Assembly (NCBI GenBank): GCA_016195965.1
Contig: JACPYR010000034.1
Coordinates: forward strand, 1-47,519
Length of the DNA: 47,519 nucleotides
Direction of reading: 5' to 3'
From: Nitrosomonadales bacterium
GTDB lineage: Bacteria; Pseudomonadota; Gammaproteobacteria; Burkholderiales; Gallionellaceae
Shown one piece after another: positions 17,520 to 26,877 of this stretch; position 1 is the first letter of the stretch; each line of letters starts with the position of its first letter. The translations under genes were made by a program, and so were the position numbers. Below the pieces are notes generated by a model, which saw only the letters and a list, made by a program, of their open reading frames with translations, made no database searches and was not told where the DNA came from.

Positions 17520-18569
17520 TTATTTCCAGACAGCTTTGCCTGTTGCATCCTTGATTTGTGCTTTCCATGCGGCGCGAATTAATTTCGTCACATCGGCAGG
17601 CAATGGAACATAGTCCAGATCGGATGCCAGCTTGTCGCCGTTACCGTAGGCCCAGTCGAAGAACTTCAGTACTTCTGTGCCGGTTTCCGGTTTGTCCTGC
17701 ACCTTGTGCATCAGGATAAAGGTCGCGCCGCTGATAGGCCAGCTATTCTTGCCGGTTTCGTCGGTCAGAATTTCATAGAAACCTGGAGCCTTGTCCCATT
17801 GTGCGCCTGCTGCCGCCGCCTTGAATGCATCGCTGTCGGGTTGAACGAATACCCCGTCGTGATTTTTCATTTGTACGTGATTCATCTTGTTTTGCAGCGC
17901 GTAAGCGTATTCCACATAACCGATGGAATTCTTGATGCGTTGTACGTAAGAAGCCACGCCTTCGTTGCCCTTGCCGCCGGTACCGGCTTTCCAGGAAACC
18001 GATGCACCTTCACCTACACTGGACTTCCAATCTGCGCTGACCTTGGACAGGTAGTTGGTGAAAATGAAGCTGGTGCCCGAGCCATCGGAACGATGCACCA
18101 CGGTGATTGTTTCATCTGGCAGCTTGATGTCTTTGTTCAAAGCGGCGATCGCCGGATCATTCCACTTGGTGATCTTGCCCAGGTAGATGTCGGCCAGAGT
18201 TGTGCCATCCAGCTTCAATTTGCCTGGATCGATGCCGTTTACATTGATGACTGGAACTACGCCGCCGATCACGGTCGGGAATTGCATCATGCCGTTCTTT
18301 TCCAGCTCATCTGCCTTGAGCGGCATGTCTGATGCGCCGAAATCCACGGTCTTGGCGATGATTTGCTTGATACCGCCACCGGAGCCGATGGACTGGTAAT
18401 TCAGGCCGATCCCGGTCTTGGTTTTGTAGGCGTCAGCCCACTTGGCGTAGACGGGGTAGGGGAATGTAGCGCCGGCACCGGTGATGTCGGTTGCCTGGCT
18501 GGCTCCGGCATAAGCTACTGCGGTGGCCGCAGCGATGCCGATGATAAGTTGCTTCAGTTTGCTGTTCAT
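17520..18569 (-). CDS. pstS: Periplasmic phosphate-binding protein PstS
   Basis: The 349-residue protein has a Sec signal peptide (MNSKLKQLIIGIAAATAVAY, likely cut after SQA), followed by DITGAGATFPYPVYAKW, SGSGGGIKQI-like binding residues (IGSGGGIKQ), the DFGASDMPL motif, and HRSDGSGTSFIF. These contact phosphate in PstS. The ATG at 18569 has GGAGATATT upstream; the longer frame to 18626 is not used. A direct-repeat Pho box lies about 110 bp upstream and a terminator follows the gene. Confidence 0.97.
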   Translation of the reverse strand: MNSKLKQLIIGIAAATAVAYAGASQATDITGAGATFPYPVYAKWADAYKTKTGIGLNYQSIGSGGGIKQIIAKTVDFGASDMPLKADELEKNGMMQFPTVIGGVVPVINVNGIDPGKLKLDGTTLADIYLGKITKWNDPAIAALNKDIKLPDETITVVHRSDGSGTSFIFTNYLSKVSADWKSSVGEGASVSWKAGTGGKGNEGVASYVQRIKNSIGYVEYAYALQNKMNHVQMKNHDGVFVQPDSDAFKAAAAGAQWDKAPGFYEILTDETGKNSWPISGATFILMHKVQDKPETGTEVLKFFDWAYGNGDKLASDLDYVPLPADVTKLIRAAWKAQIKDATGKAVWK

Positions 18570-18677
18570 AATATCTCCATAGGGTTGAGTTGCGGCTATA
18601 GGCCTATGCGGCCACTGCGTAACCAACAGCGCCTTGTTAAATCAACAATGCTGTTGAGCGCATGTTAGGGAGCTTTC

Positions 18678-18695
18678 ATTACAGAATTATTACAG
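18678..18695 (-). promoter_or_regulatory. Pho box upstream of pstS
   Basis: On the - strand CTGTAAT-AATT-CTGTAAT is a perfect 7-bp direct repeat at 11-bp period, the layout of PhoB sites (consensus CTGTCAT-N4-CTGTCAT). It lies 109 bp before the pstS start. Confidence 0.75.
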
Positions 18696-18797
18696 AAATG
18701 CAGATTGTAAAAAAATTGTTTCAAATGAGCTTGTTGGTTGAGAGTCTGGGAATCTGTGGAATGGCTTGGAGTTTCCGGGAGTATTTGTTTCACGCAG

Positions 18798-18815
18798 GAT
18801 TCATATTTTTGTAAC
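18798..18815 (+). promoter_or_regulatory. Possible Pho box upstream of exbD
   Basis: GATTCAT-ATTT-TTGTAAC has the 7-4-7 layout but matches the consensus only partly. Its first half equals the second half of the candidate site before phoA (26808-26814). It is weaker than the pstS box. Confidence 0.4.
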
Positions 18816-18896
18816 AGCATCGAAACAAATCCCCGTTAATCTGGCGAGCGTTACCCCTGTGGGATGCGGGGGCGAAGATATTTTAAAAGGATGAAT

Positions 18897-19307
18897 ATGC
18901 TGGCCTGGTCTGAAGAAGAGCCGCCTCGCAAGGCTCGTATCGAAATTATACCGATGATAGACGTGATGATGTTTTTGCTGGTCTTCTTCGTGTTGATCAG
19001 CCTGCACGTCATTCCTGCGCTGGGGATTAAAACCAGCTTGCCTGGGTCATCTCAACCGGAAAAACTCGAGGTTCGCAAGCATGCGGTGGTCACCGTGGCG
19101 CAGGGCGGCCGGGTGCAGCTGGACGGATCGGATTATTCGTTGGCGGGCCTCGGTTCGGCATTAATCGAATTGAAAAAATCCGCAGCCAATGTCGATGTGG
19201 TGATCAATAGCGACAAGGATGTCTCGGTGCAGCAACTGGTCGATGTGATGGATATGATCAAGCTGTCCGGCATTACTTCCATCGCTATCTCTTCCATCAA
19301 GAAGTAG
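18897..19307 (+). CDS. exbD: ExbD/TolR family biopolymer transport protein
   Basis: The 136-residue protein has a short cytoplasmic lead, one membrane helix (about 22-42) starting at the key Asp of PMIDVMMFLLVFF, and a periplasmic domain with VVINSDKDVSVQQLVDVMD. With ExbB it uses the proton gradient to energise TonB. The ATG at 18897 has AAAAGG seven bases upstream; an in-frame ATG at 18891 is too close to it. It opens an exbD-tonB-receptor-exbB cluster, divergent from pstS. Confidence 0.93.
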   Translation: MLAWSEEEPPRKARIEIIPMIDVMMFLLVFFVLISLHVIPALGIKTSLPGSSQPEKLEVRKHAVVTVAQGGRVQLDGSDYSLAGLGSALIELKKSAANVDVVINSDKDVSVQQLVDVMDMIKLSGITSIAISSIKK

Positions 19308-19316
19308 GGGTATGCC

Positions 19317-19988
19317 ATGAATATCGCAATTCATTTCCCGATATACCAAAGAAGAGAATCTGCGGCCCAGATCGGCACGCTGCTGCTGGGGGTAGTCATA
19401 TTGCTGTTGTCGCAAACGATGATCGTCCATCACGAAGAGCCCCTGGCGGAAATTCCGGTGAGCTTGACCATCTTGCCGCCGCCTGTTGCGCCGGAAAAGA
19501 TTGTGGAAAAGATTGTGGAGCAGCCGGTTGTGCAGCCGCCACCACAAAAAATGGTTGAGCCTGTGCCGCAGCAGACGCCGGTGGCGGCCACTCCCGCGCC
19601 GGTTCCCTCGCCTGTCGCTTTGCCTAACTTGCCCGTGTCGCCGACGCAGCAGGCCATTCCCGAACATTTGGAGATGCCGCATAGCAATAGCGCAGCCGAA
19701 AGCCTGTTTGCTCAGGATGTGCGGGTGAGCATAGAGCGCAAAAAAATCTATCCGGAAACTGCCCGCGACTTGGGTATGACCGGAGCTGTGGAAGTCATGT
19801 ATGTGCTGGATCGTTCGGGCAAGCTGATCAAGGCGGAAATTATTGCTTCGTCCGGATATAAGTTGCTGGATAAGGCCGCGCTGGCTGCGGTGCAGTCGGC
19901 CTCATACAAAGCCTTTCCGGCGGATGCATGGATAGGGGAAGGCAGTAAGGAGTTTCGTACCAGGTTGGTTTTTTCAATTAACGATTAA
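19317..19988 (+). CDS. tonB: TonB energy-transducer protein
   Basis: The 223-residue protein has an N-terminal membrane helix (about 18-38, IGTLLLGVVILLLSQTMIV), a Pro/Val/Gln-rich spacer (about 50-110), and a C-terminal TonB domain with IERKKIYPETARDLGMTGAVEVMYVLDRSG-type strands (about 138-223). It spans the periplasm to pull on outer-membrane receptors. It starts 9 bp after exbD and ends 9 bp before the receptor gene, so it is probably dedicated to that receptor. Confidence 0.92.
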   Translation: MNIAIHFPIYQRRESAAQIGTLLLGVVILLLSQTMIVHHEEPLAEIPVSLTILPPPVAPEKIVEKIVEQPVVQPPPQKMVEPVPQQTPVAATPAPVPSPVALPNLPVSPTQQAIPEHLEMPHSNSAAESLFAQDVRVSIERKKIYPETARDLGMTGAVEVMYVLDRSGKLIKAEIIASSGYKLLDKAALAAVQSASYKAFPADAWIGEGSKEFRTRLVFSIND

Positions 19989-19997
19989 GAGGAAGAT

Positions 19998-22262
19998 ATG
20001 AAGCACAGTAAATGGAAGTTGAAGCCCGGCGTGATGTTGTTGGCGACGCTCTTTGCGGGCGGAGCGTATGCGCAGGACGATGGCGCGGTAAAAACAGAAG
20101 ATATTTCGGTATTCGGCAAGGGGCAATCCCGCCAGGTGCAAACCATCACCAGCGAGGACATGAAAAAAGCCGTGGCCGGCACCAGCCCGTTAAAGGTTCT
20201 GGAGAAGCTGCCCGGCGTGAATTTCCAGTCCGCCGATCCATTCGGCGCGTATGAATGGTCTACCCGCCTGGTTGTGCGCGGCTTTGGCCAAAGCTATATG
20301 GGCTTCACGCTGGATGGCGTGCCGTTGGGCGATATGAGCTATGGCAATAACAACGGCCTGCATATCAGCCGCGCGATTTCTTCGGAAAACGTCGGGCGCG
20401 CAACCCTGTCGCAAGGCGCAGGCGCGATGGGTACCGCTTCGACCAGCAACCTGGGCGGCACGGTGGCGTTCGTTTCCGCCGATCCGGACAATAAGTCCGG
20501 TGTGCGTTTGGACCAAACCATGGGCAGCGCCAATATGTCGCGCACCTTTGCGCGTTTCGATACCGGCACGCTGGAGTCGGGCACCAAGGCTTTTGTCAGC
20601 GTGACCAGCCAGCGCGCGGAAAAGTGGAAGGGTGAGGGGCGTCAGAACCAGGATCAATTCAACTCCAAGCTGGTGCATATTTTCGGCGAGAGCCGCGTCA
20701 GCGCGTTCTTGAATACCTCCGACCGCACCGAGATCGATTACCAGGATATGTCGCTCGATATGCAGCAGAAACTGGGCTGGGGCTGGGATAACTATGCGCC
20801 AAATTGGACAAGCGCAATCAATGCGGCCAACGGCGTGTTTTCTCCGGCTGTCGCGAGCATCAATGCCAATACCGGCCCTTTAGATGCGGCTTATTATCAG
20901 GGCAGCGGTTTGCGCAAGGATAAGTTGATGGGTTTTGCTGCGGATATCGCACTGAACGATGCAACACGCTTGAAGGCCACTTATTATTCGCACAACGATA
21001 TCGGCCAGGGACACTGGTATACCCCATATACTGCTTCGCCTGGAACGGCGGCGGGTGCCGGGGTATATACAGGTCCGGGTCTGCCGATTTCGATCCGCAC
21101 CACCGAATACGGTATCGATCGCAAAGGCATCGTCAGCAGCCTGACCTGGAATCTGGACAAGCATACCGTGGAAGCGGGCATCTGGTATGAGAAAAGCCTG
21201 AGCACGCTGACGCGTAATTTCTATGCGGCAACCGGTCCGGCGGACACCAACTATTTCCTGACCAACCCTTTCCAGACCGGGTTCATGCAGGAATTCACCG
21301 CGACGACCACACAGTTCCATGTGCAAGACAGCGTGGCGCTGCTGGATGGCAAGATGAAGGCCAATTTCGGCTTCAAGAGCCCATCGGTCAAGATCGATGC
21401 GGTCAGCCTGGTAGGTTCGCGCGCCGCAGGCACATTGACCGCCAGCAAGACCTTGCTGCCACAGGCCGGGTTTAACTATAACCTGAGCGAGAAGGACGAG
21501 GTGTTCGCATCGGTTGCACAGAACATGCGCGCATTCCAGCCGGGTGTCAGCGGCCCGTTCTCCCAGACCCAAGCGGTGTTCGACGCCAACACGGCGAATC
21601 TGAATCCGGAAACTTCGACCAGCTATGAGGCGGGTTATCGTTTCAGAAACGATGCGCTGCAGGGTTCGGTGGCGGCTTATCTGACCGACTTCAAGGATCG
21701 TTTGTTGAGCGTAGCGACTTGCCAGGGTATCGTCGGCTGTCCATCCACGTTCGTGAACGTCGGTCAGGTGCGTAGCCAGGGTGTCGAGGCAGCACTGGCA
21801 TGGAACATGGTGCAGAACTGGAACTGGTTCAACTCCTTGACTCTGAACGATTCCAAGTACAAGACCGACTACATGAACGGAAATACCCTGGTCAATGTCA
21901 CCGGCATGCAGGTAGTGGATGCGCCCCGGCTGATGTTCAACACCGATATCGCTTACGATGACGGTCACTGGTTCGGCAGTTTGGGTGGCAAGTATACCGA
22001 CAAGCGTTACTACACTTATTTGAACGACGGCGTAGTGCCTGCGTTCTGGGTGATGAACGCCGCGGCGGGATACAAGCAGAAGAATCTGGCTGGCATGAAA
22101 GATTTCTCCGTGCAACTGTCGATGACCAACGTGCTGGACAAGAAATACTTCGGCACCATAGGCAGCAACGGCTTTGTGCAGTCCGATGCACAGGGCGCAT
22201 TTGCAACCATGCTGGAAGGTGCGCCGCGTCAGATGTTCCTGACCGCCAGCACCAAGTTCTGA
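19998..22262 (+). CDS. TonB-dependent outer-membrane receptor
   Basis: The 754-residue protein has a signal peptide (cut likely after AYA), a TonB box-like EDISVFG (about 34-40), a plug domain (VLEKLPGVNFQSADPFG, RLVVRGFG, GTASTSNLGGTVAF), and a 22-strand barrel ending in a C-terminal Phe. It imports a substrate across the outer membrane. Its neighbours (pst, phospholipase C-like enzyme, PhoX, PhoA) suggest an organic phosphate or similar ligand, but the barrel does not tell. It shares the strand and tight spacing of exbD and tonB, and a terminator follows. Confidence 0.93.
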   Translation: MKHSKWKLKPGVMLLATLFAGGAYAQDDGAVKTEDISVFGKGQSRQVQTITSEDMKKAVAGTSPLKVLEKLPGVNFQSADPFGAYEWSTRLVVRGFGQSYMGFTLDGVPLGDMSYGNNNGLHISRAISSENVGRATLSQGAGAMGTASTSNLGGTVAFVSADPDNKSGVRLDQTMGSANMSRTFARFDTGTLESGTKAFVSVTSQRAEKWKGEGRQNQDQFNSKLVHIFGESRVSAFLNTSDRTEIDYQDMSLDMQQKLGWGWDNYAPNWTSAINAANGVFSPAVASINANTGPLDAAYYQGSGLRKDKLMGFAADIALNDATRLKATYYSHNDIGQGHWYTPYTASPGTAAGAGVYTGPGLPISIRTTEYGIDRKGIVSSLTWNLDKHTVEAGIWYEKSLSTLTRNFYAATGPADTNYFLTNPFQTGFMQEFTATTTQFHVQDSVALLDGKMKANFGFKSPSVKIDAVSLVGSRAAGTLTASKTLLPQAGFNYNLSEKDEVFASVAQNMRAFQPGVSGPFSQTQAVFDANTANLNPETSTSYEAGYRFRNDALQGSVAAYLTDFKDRLLSVATCQGIVGCPSTFVNVGQVRSQGVEAALAWNMVQNWNWFNSLTLNDSKYKTDYMNGNTLVNVTGMQVVDAPRLMFNTDIAYDDGHWFGSLGGKYTDKRYYTYLNDGVVPAFWVMNAAAGYKQKNLAGMKDFSVQLSMTNVLDKKYFGTIGSNGFVQSDAQGAFATMLEGAPRQMFLTASTKF

Positions 22263-22282
22263 TAGTCAACAGCAATCAATCC

Positions 22283-22310
22283 GGCCAGGGTTTAACTCTG
22301 GCCGTTTTTA
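22283..22310 (+). terminator. Rho-independent terminator after the receptor gene
   Basis: CGGCCAG (22283-22289) pairs with CTGGCCG (22299-22305) and TTTTT follows. It lies 21 bp after the receptor stop and 17 bp before exbB, so it may lower exbB expression. Confidence 0.85.
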
Positions 22311-22326
22311 ATTTCGGGTAAACAAT

Positions 22327-22929
22327 ATGTCTTTTACTTTAATACACGATCTGGTGATGTACGTGATGGTTGGCGTGCTGTTGATGGCCACCTATGTGAT
22401 CATCGAAAGATTTATTTTCTTTGCGGCAACGATGCGCGAAGGGAAAAATGTGGAAACTTTTGTACGCAGTCATCTGCACGACAAGAAGCTGCACGACCAG
22501 ATACTGGAGACTTTCGAGAAACAAACCAGCCCGCAGTCGCAGGCGATCTGCGAAGTGGTGCAGGCCTCCAAAGAGAATCATACCCACGAACAGATGGAAT
22601 ACATCGTTCAATCCATTTATGTCGCCAAGAAACCGCTGGTCGGGCCGCGTTTGTGGATACTGGATACGGTCATCACCATGTCGCCGCTGCTGGGTTTGCT
22701 AGGCACAATATTGGGCATCATCGATGCGTTCTACAGCCTGTCTTCCGGCAACACCGCCGCCGATCCTGCTGCAGTCAGCCGGGGCATAGGCACGGCGCTA
22801 TATGCGACCGGACTGGGCATCTTCATCGCGCTGTATGCGATGATTTTTTTCAACTACTTCAACACCAAGGTCGAGCAGATCAACAACCAGATGAAGCTGA
22901 TTTCGCTGACGCTGTTGGGTGCGCGCTGA
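22327..22929 (+). CDS. exbB: ExbB/TolQ/MotA family proton channel
   Basis: The 200-residue protein has three membrane segments: near the N-terminus (LVMYVMVGVLLMATYVII), the middle (LWILDTVITMSPLLGLLGTILGIIDAF) and the C-terminal part (GTALYATGLGIFIALYAMIFFNYF). Helix two carries the LLGLLGTILGI motif of the family. It supplies the proton path for ExbD-TonB. It is oddly separated from exbD by tonB and the receptor. No extra regulator is seen. Confidence 0.92.
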   Translation: MSFTLIHDLVMYVMVGVLLMATYVIIERFIFFAATMREGKNVETFVRSHLHDKKLHDQILETFEKQTSPQSQAICEVVQASKENHTHEQMEYIVQSIYVAKKPLVGPRLWILDTVITMSPLLGLLGTILGIIDAFYSLSSGNTAADPAAVSRGIGTALYATGLGIFIALYAMIFFNYFNTKVEQINNQMKLISLTLLGAR

Positions 22930-23017
22930 TTTATCCTAAAAACCATAATTCAAGCCACATAACCAGCCACTTGGCTGCCGTATTTTGGCGGCCTAGTGGA
23001 ATGGCTAGTAGTTTTAT

Positions 23018-23145
23018 CAGAGAACACAGAGGACACAGAGATGACGCTGGTTTCACATGCTTTTCCGGTTTATGGGTGAAGTCAATATTCCTGATATGGC
23101 AACCAATTGTTTCTCCTATGTGAACTCTGTGTTCTCTGTGGCTAA
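23018..23145. repeat. Inverted copies of an 'ACACAGAGGACACAGAG'-type repeat
   Basis: AGAGAACACAGAGGACACAGAG-like sequence starting near 23019 faces CTCTGTGTTCTCTGTGG at 23125-23141. This short repeat is scattered in many proteobacterial genomes. It fills the 249-bp gap between exbB and the phosphoesterase gene; no Pho box was seen there. Confidence 0.5.
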
Positions 23146-23178
23146 CTGATTTTTTAGGATTATTGCAAAGGGTGGAAT

Positions 23179-24876
23179 ATGTTTCATCAATTGTTTTTGT
23201 ACCTCATTTTATCCTTTGCGGTGTTTTCTGCGCTGGCGGCGCCTGTGCCGACTACGCCCATCGAGCATGTGATCGTGATCGTGGGCGAGAACCGCACCTT
23301 CGATAATCTGTACGCGACCTATCGCCCGAAAAAAGGCCAGGCTGTGTGGAATCTGCTGTCGCGCGGCATCGTGCTGGAGAACGGCTTGCCGGGAAAAAAC
23401 TTTAATCTGGCGACGCAGCATCTTGCACAGAACAAGGGCGAATATACGCCGACCCCGGATATCACCGGCGCCTACAGTGCGCTGCCGCAGCCTTATGCGA
23501 CGGGCGCGATAGGCCAGCGCCGCGATGTGCCCGATGCGCGCTTTCCGACGAATCTGCCCAACGGGCCATTCCAGATTACCCGCTATGTAGGCTACGGTGC
23601 GCATACCGGCGATCCGATACACCGCTTCTTCCAGATGTGGCAGCAGGTAGATGGCGGCAAGAACGATTTGTTCGTGTGGACCGCGGAAACGGTGGGGGTC
23701 GGCCCCAGCAACGGAAAATCGCCGGTCGCCGCAGGCAAGACCTATCAGGGTGGAGTCGCGATGGGCTTTTACAACATGGCGGCGGGAGACGCTCCGTATT
23801 TCCGCGAGTTGGCCGACCGTTACGCGCTGGCCGACAACTATCACCAGTCCGTGATGGGCGGGACAACAGCGAACTACCTGGCGTTGACCACCGCCGATGT
23901 GGCGTTTTACACGCGCGACGGCAAGGCGGCCGCGCCCCCCGCCAAGCAGATCGAAAATCCGGATGCGCAGCCAAATACCAACAACTGGTATAGCGAAGAC
24001 GGCTATGCGGGCGGCAGCTATGTGAACTGTTCCAATCCGGACAATCCCGGCGCAAAGGGTATCAACAAATTGTTGCAACAGTTGCCCTATAAGGCCTTTC
24101 GCGGCGGCAACTGCGACCCGGACACCTATTACATGGTGAACAATATGGATCCGGCGTTTACCCCTCTGGGAGAACCGCTGGCGCTGGCCGATGACAAATT
24201 TCTGCTGCCGCCGCAGATCATGCCATCGCTGGGCGACGCGTTGAGCGCGGGCGGCGTGTCCTGGAAGTGGTACAGCGGCGGGCGCAACGACGGCAAGAAT
24301 GTCGATAAGGAATATTGTGCCATGTGCGACACGCAGCTGTTTTTTGCCTCGACGATGCAGGGCAGCGACAAGAGCAAGCTGCATGATTTGCAGCAGTTCT
24401 ATCAGGATGCGGAAAATGGATTGCCTGCCGTGTCGATTATCGCCCCGTACGATAGCGTGTCAGGCCACCCCGGCTATGCTATGGAGACCGGCTTCGACGA
24501 GTTGCTGCGCGGCATCGTGAACAAGGTGCAGCAGAATCCCGAGCTGTGGAAAAAGACCGCGATCTTCGTCACGTTCGACGAGGGCGGCGGCTACTATGAT
24601 TCGGGCTACATTCAATTCATCGATTTCTTCGGCGACGGCACGCGCGTGCCGCTGCTGGTGATTTCGCCTTATGCGAAAAAAGGTTACGTCGATCACACCT
24701 ACTACGATCACGCCTCGATACTTAAATTCATAGAGCGCAACTGGGGCTTGCCGCCGCTATCGGCGCGCAGCCGCGACAACTTGCCCAACCCGCTGCATAA
24801 CGCAGCCAGCCCCTATGTGCCGCTGAACCGACCGGCTATCGGCGATTTGATGAACTTGTTCCAGGAGAAGAAATGA
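23179..24876 (+). CDS. Secreted phosphoesterase (phospholipase C/acid phosphatase AcpA family)
   Basis: The 565-residue protein has a signal peptide (cut near ALA-AP), the N-terminal motif EHVIVIVGENRTFDN (metal-binding Glu-Asn) and C-terminal DEGGGYYDSG and FGDGTRVPLLVISPYAKKGYVDHTYYDHASILKFIERNW, all marks of the phosphoesterase family. Members split phospholipids or phosphomonoesters outside the cytoplasm. It probably frees phosphate for PstSCAB. It overlaps the PhoX-like gene by 4 bp (ATGA), a clear operon. Substrate not readable. Confidence 0.88.
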   Translation: MFHQLFLYLILSFAVFSALAAPVPTTPIEHVIVIVGENRTFDNLYATYRPKKGQAVWNLLSRGIVLENGLPGKNFNLATQHLAQNKGEYTPTPDITGAYSALPQPYATGAIGQRRDVPDARFPTNLPNGPFQITRYVGYGAHTGDPIHRFFQMWQQVDGGKNDLFVWTAETVGVGPSNGKSPVAAGKTYQGGVAMGFYNMAAGDAPYFRELADRYALADNYHQSVMGGTTANYLALTTADVAFYTRDGKAAAPPAKQIENPDAQPNTNNWYSEDGYAGGSYVNCSNPDNPGAKGINKLLQQLPYKAFRGGNCDPDTYYMVNNMDPAFTPLGEPLALADDKFLLPPQIMPSLGDALSAGGVSWKWYSGGRNDGKNVDKEYCAMCDTQLFFASTMQGSDKSKLHDLQQFYQDAENGLPAVSIIAPYDSVSGHPGYAMETGFDELLRGIVNKVQQNPELWKKTAIFVTFDEGGGYYDSGYIQFIDFFGDGTRVPLLVISPYAKKGYVDHTYYDHASILKFIERNWGLPPLSARSRDNLPNPLHNAASPYVPLNRPAIGDLMNLFQEKK

Positions 24877-26780
24877 AAAAATTAATGTGGCTGCCGTTGT
24901 GGCTGGCCGCCCTCACCGCGCAGGCGGAGCCGCAGGTCAAGTCGGTTGAATTCACGCCGACACCGTTGCCCGCCAGCGATGCAGAGCGCACCATGCCATA
25001 CACCCGCTCCAGTGTCATTGTCACCTACCGCGACGGACACAAGAAGACCTTCCCGTTGTCCTATCATGTGCTGTACCGCTCCGGTGACAGGATAGGGGCG
25101 TGGCAGGCGGGCGCCATCGTCGACAAGCACGGTCAGCTGATCGCGCGTTCGGCGCAAGATGCGGCGGGAAATGCGGCGCAGGGGCCGTTCTTCTCTTATT
25201 CGCCGGACGCCAACTCGTTGTTGCAGCGCAATGGCGATTATGCCACGCTGGTGACCCATTTCGAATACCACACCGAGGCTCCCAGTGTGGTTCCGGGCAT
25301 GCCGCCGTTGCAGATGTACGGGCAACTTCCCGCAGCGATCAATGCGGCCAGCGTGGTGCAGGACAGGAAAAGCGGGCTGCTCAAGGCGGTGGACTTGCAC
25401 AATGTGGATGCCGCCGGAGTATATGGGATATGGACGCCCTGCGCGGCCAGCCAGACTCCCTGGGGTACACACCTGGGCGGGGAAGAATACGAGCCGAATG
25501 CACGCGAGTTCGAAATTGCACCGCTGCAGACGATGAATCTGTATTTCGGAACACCGGGCAAGACTGCGCAGCAGGGCGGCGCGAACCCGTACGATTACGG
25601 CTACAAGATGGAAGTGTCGGTACAGCCGGATGGCAAGACCGGAATCGTAAAACATCATGCGATGGGACGGATGGCGAACGAGCTGGGCGATGTGATGCCC
25701 GATCGCCGCACCGTCTACATGGGCGATGATGGTCGCGACACGGTGATGTTCATGTTTGTTGCGGACCAGGCTGGCAATCTGACTTCCGGCACGCTGTACG
25801 CCGCGATGTGGCTGCAGCAGAATGGGGATAATGCGGGCAAGGCGGCATTGAAATGGGTGCGGCTGGGCCATGCGCGCGACGAGGAAATCGTACGGCTGAT
25901 ACGTGGCGGCATCCGCTTCAGCGATATTTTCGAGACGGTTGCAGCCAGTGCGGTAAAGGCCAACCCGGCGCTGGACAAGGAATATCAGGCCGTGTATGTC
26001 TATGCCGGCACCGGAGTTGCCGCCAATCAGCTCGAATACCTCAAGCTCAAACCCGGCATGGAGCAGGCGGCCGCTTTCCTGGAAAGCCGGCGCTATGCCG
26101 CGCTGCTGGGAGCCACCTCCGAATTTACCAAGATGGAAGGGGTGACGCATAACCGGCAGGACAAACGCCTGTACATTGCGATGTCCTATATCGAGAAAGG
26201 CATGCTGGACAAGGCAAACGAGGACAGGCCTGCCGACCACATCGCGCTGGATGGCGACAGCAAGGATCTCGCCTGCGGCGCGGTGTACGAAGGGCTGCTG
26301 GGCGGCGCGCAGAGCGATACCGATGGAAACCGCATCGACAGCGACTGGGTGGCCTACGAGATGCACGGCATGCTGACCGGTGCACGCAAACCCTTCTGGC
26401 AGACCGCTTCCCCGCTGGATAAGTGCGACAGCGAGCGCATCGCCAATCCGGACAACTTGAAGTATTCCGAAGCGATGCGCACGCTGTTCATCGGCGAGGA
26501 CAGCGGCAACCATCTGAACAATTTCGTCTGGGCCTACAGCGTGGATACGCAGCGCGCGACCCGTATATTTTCCGCACCGATAGGCGGCGAAAATACCGGA
26601 TTGCAAGTGGTGGAAGACTGGAATGGGCATGGTTACCTGATGGGCAATGTCCAGCATCCCGGCGCGCGCGACGATTTGAGCGGCTATGCAGCGGGCCATG
26701 TCAGGGAGGAGCTGGCGGCCAAGGTAGACCAGCGGGGAGTGGTGGGCTATATCGGCGGCTTGCCCGGCATCCGGCGCTGA
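24873..26780 (+). CDS. PhoX-type alkaline phosphatase (DUF839)
   Basis: The 635-residue protein has an N-terminal signal peptide (cut likely after AQA) and PhoX/DUF839 signatures: TPWGTHLGGEEYEPN (about 190-205), GRMANELGDVMPDRRTVYMGDDGRD, and EGVTHNRQDKRLYIAMSY. PhoX enzymes use calcium and iron to remove phosphate from esters in the periplasm. Classic PhoX is Tat-exported; this leader (MKKLMWLPLWLAALTAQA) has no twin Arg, so Sec export is likely. The start overlaps the upstream phosphoesterase stop. Confidence 0.85.
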   Translation: MKKLMWLPLWLAALTAQAEPQVKSVEFTPTPLPASDAERTMPYTRSSVIVTYRDGHKKTFPLSYHVLYRSGDRIGAWQAGAIVDKHGQLIARSAQDAAGNAAQGPFFSYSPDANSLLQRNGDYATLVTHFEYHTEAPSVVPGMPPLQMYGQLPAAINAASVVQDRKSGLLKAVDLHNVDAAGVYGIWTPCAASQTPWGTHLGGEEYEPNAREFEIAPLQTMNLYFGTPGKTAQQGGANPYDYGYKMEVSVQPDGKTGIVKHHAMGRMANELGDVMPDRRTVYMGDDGRDTVMFMFVADQAGNLTSGTLYAAMWLQQNGDNAGKAALKWVRLGHARDEEIVRLIRGGIRFSDIFETVAASAVKANPALDKEYQAVYVYAGTGVAANQLEYLKLKPGMEQAAAFLESRRYAALLGATSEFTKMEGVTHNRQDKRLYIAMSYIEKGMLDKANEDRPADHIALDGDSKDLACGAVYEGLLGGAQSDTDGNRIDSDWVAYEMHGMLTGARKPFWQTASPLDKCDSERIANPDNLKYSEAMRTLFIGEDSGNHLNNFVWAYSVDTQRATRIFSAPIGGENTGLQVVEDWNGHGYLMGNVQHPGARDDLSGYAAGHVREELAAKVDQRGVVGYIGGLPGIRR

Positions 26781-26796
26781 GCCGTAGGAAATAAAT

Positions 26797-26814
26797 CGTT
26801 CATAAAAGATTCAT
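26797..26814 (+). promoter_or_regulatory. Candidate Pho box before the alkaline phosphatase pair
   Basis: CGTTCAT-AAAA-GATTCAT is a 7-4-7 direct repeat at 11-bp period, 63 bp before the phosphatase ATG. The AAAA spacer and TCAT ends fit PhoB sites. Confidence 0.6.
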
Positions 26815-26877
26815 TTGCCCGTCACAGCCTCGGGCTAGATTGGTACGGTCGAATTTCAGATTGACTCAGGAGGGAAC

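Noticed and set aside
22653-23123. Gene between exbB and the phosphoesterase
   Set aside because: It mostly overlaps exbB in another frame and then runs through the ACACAGAG repeats.
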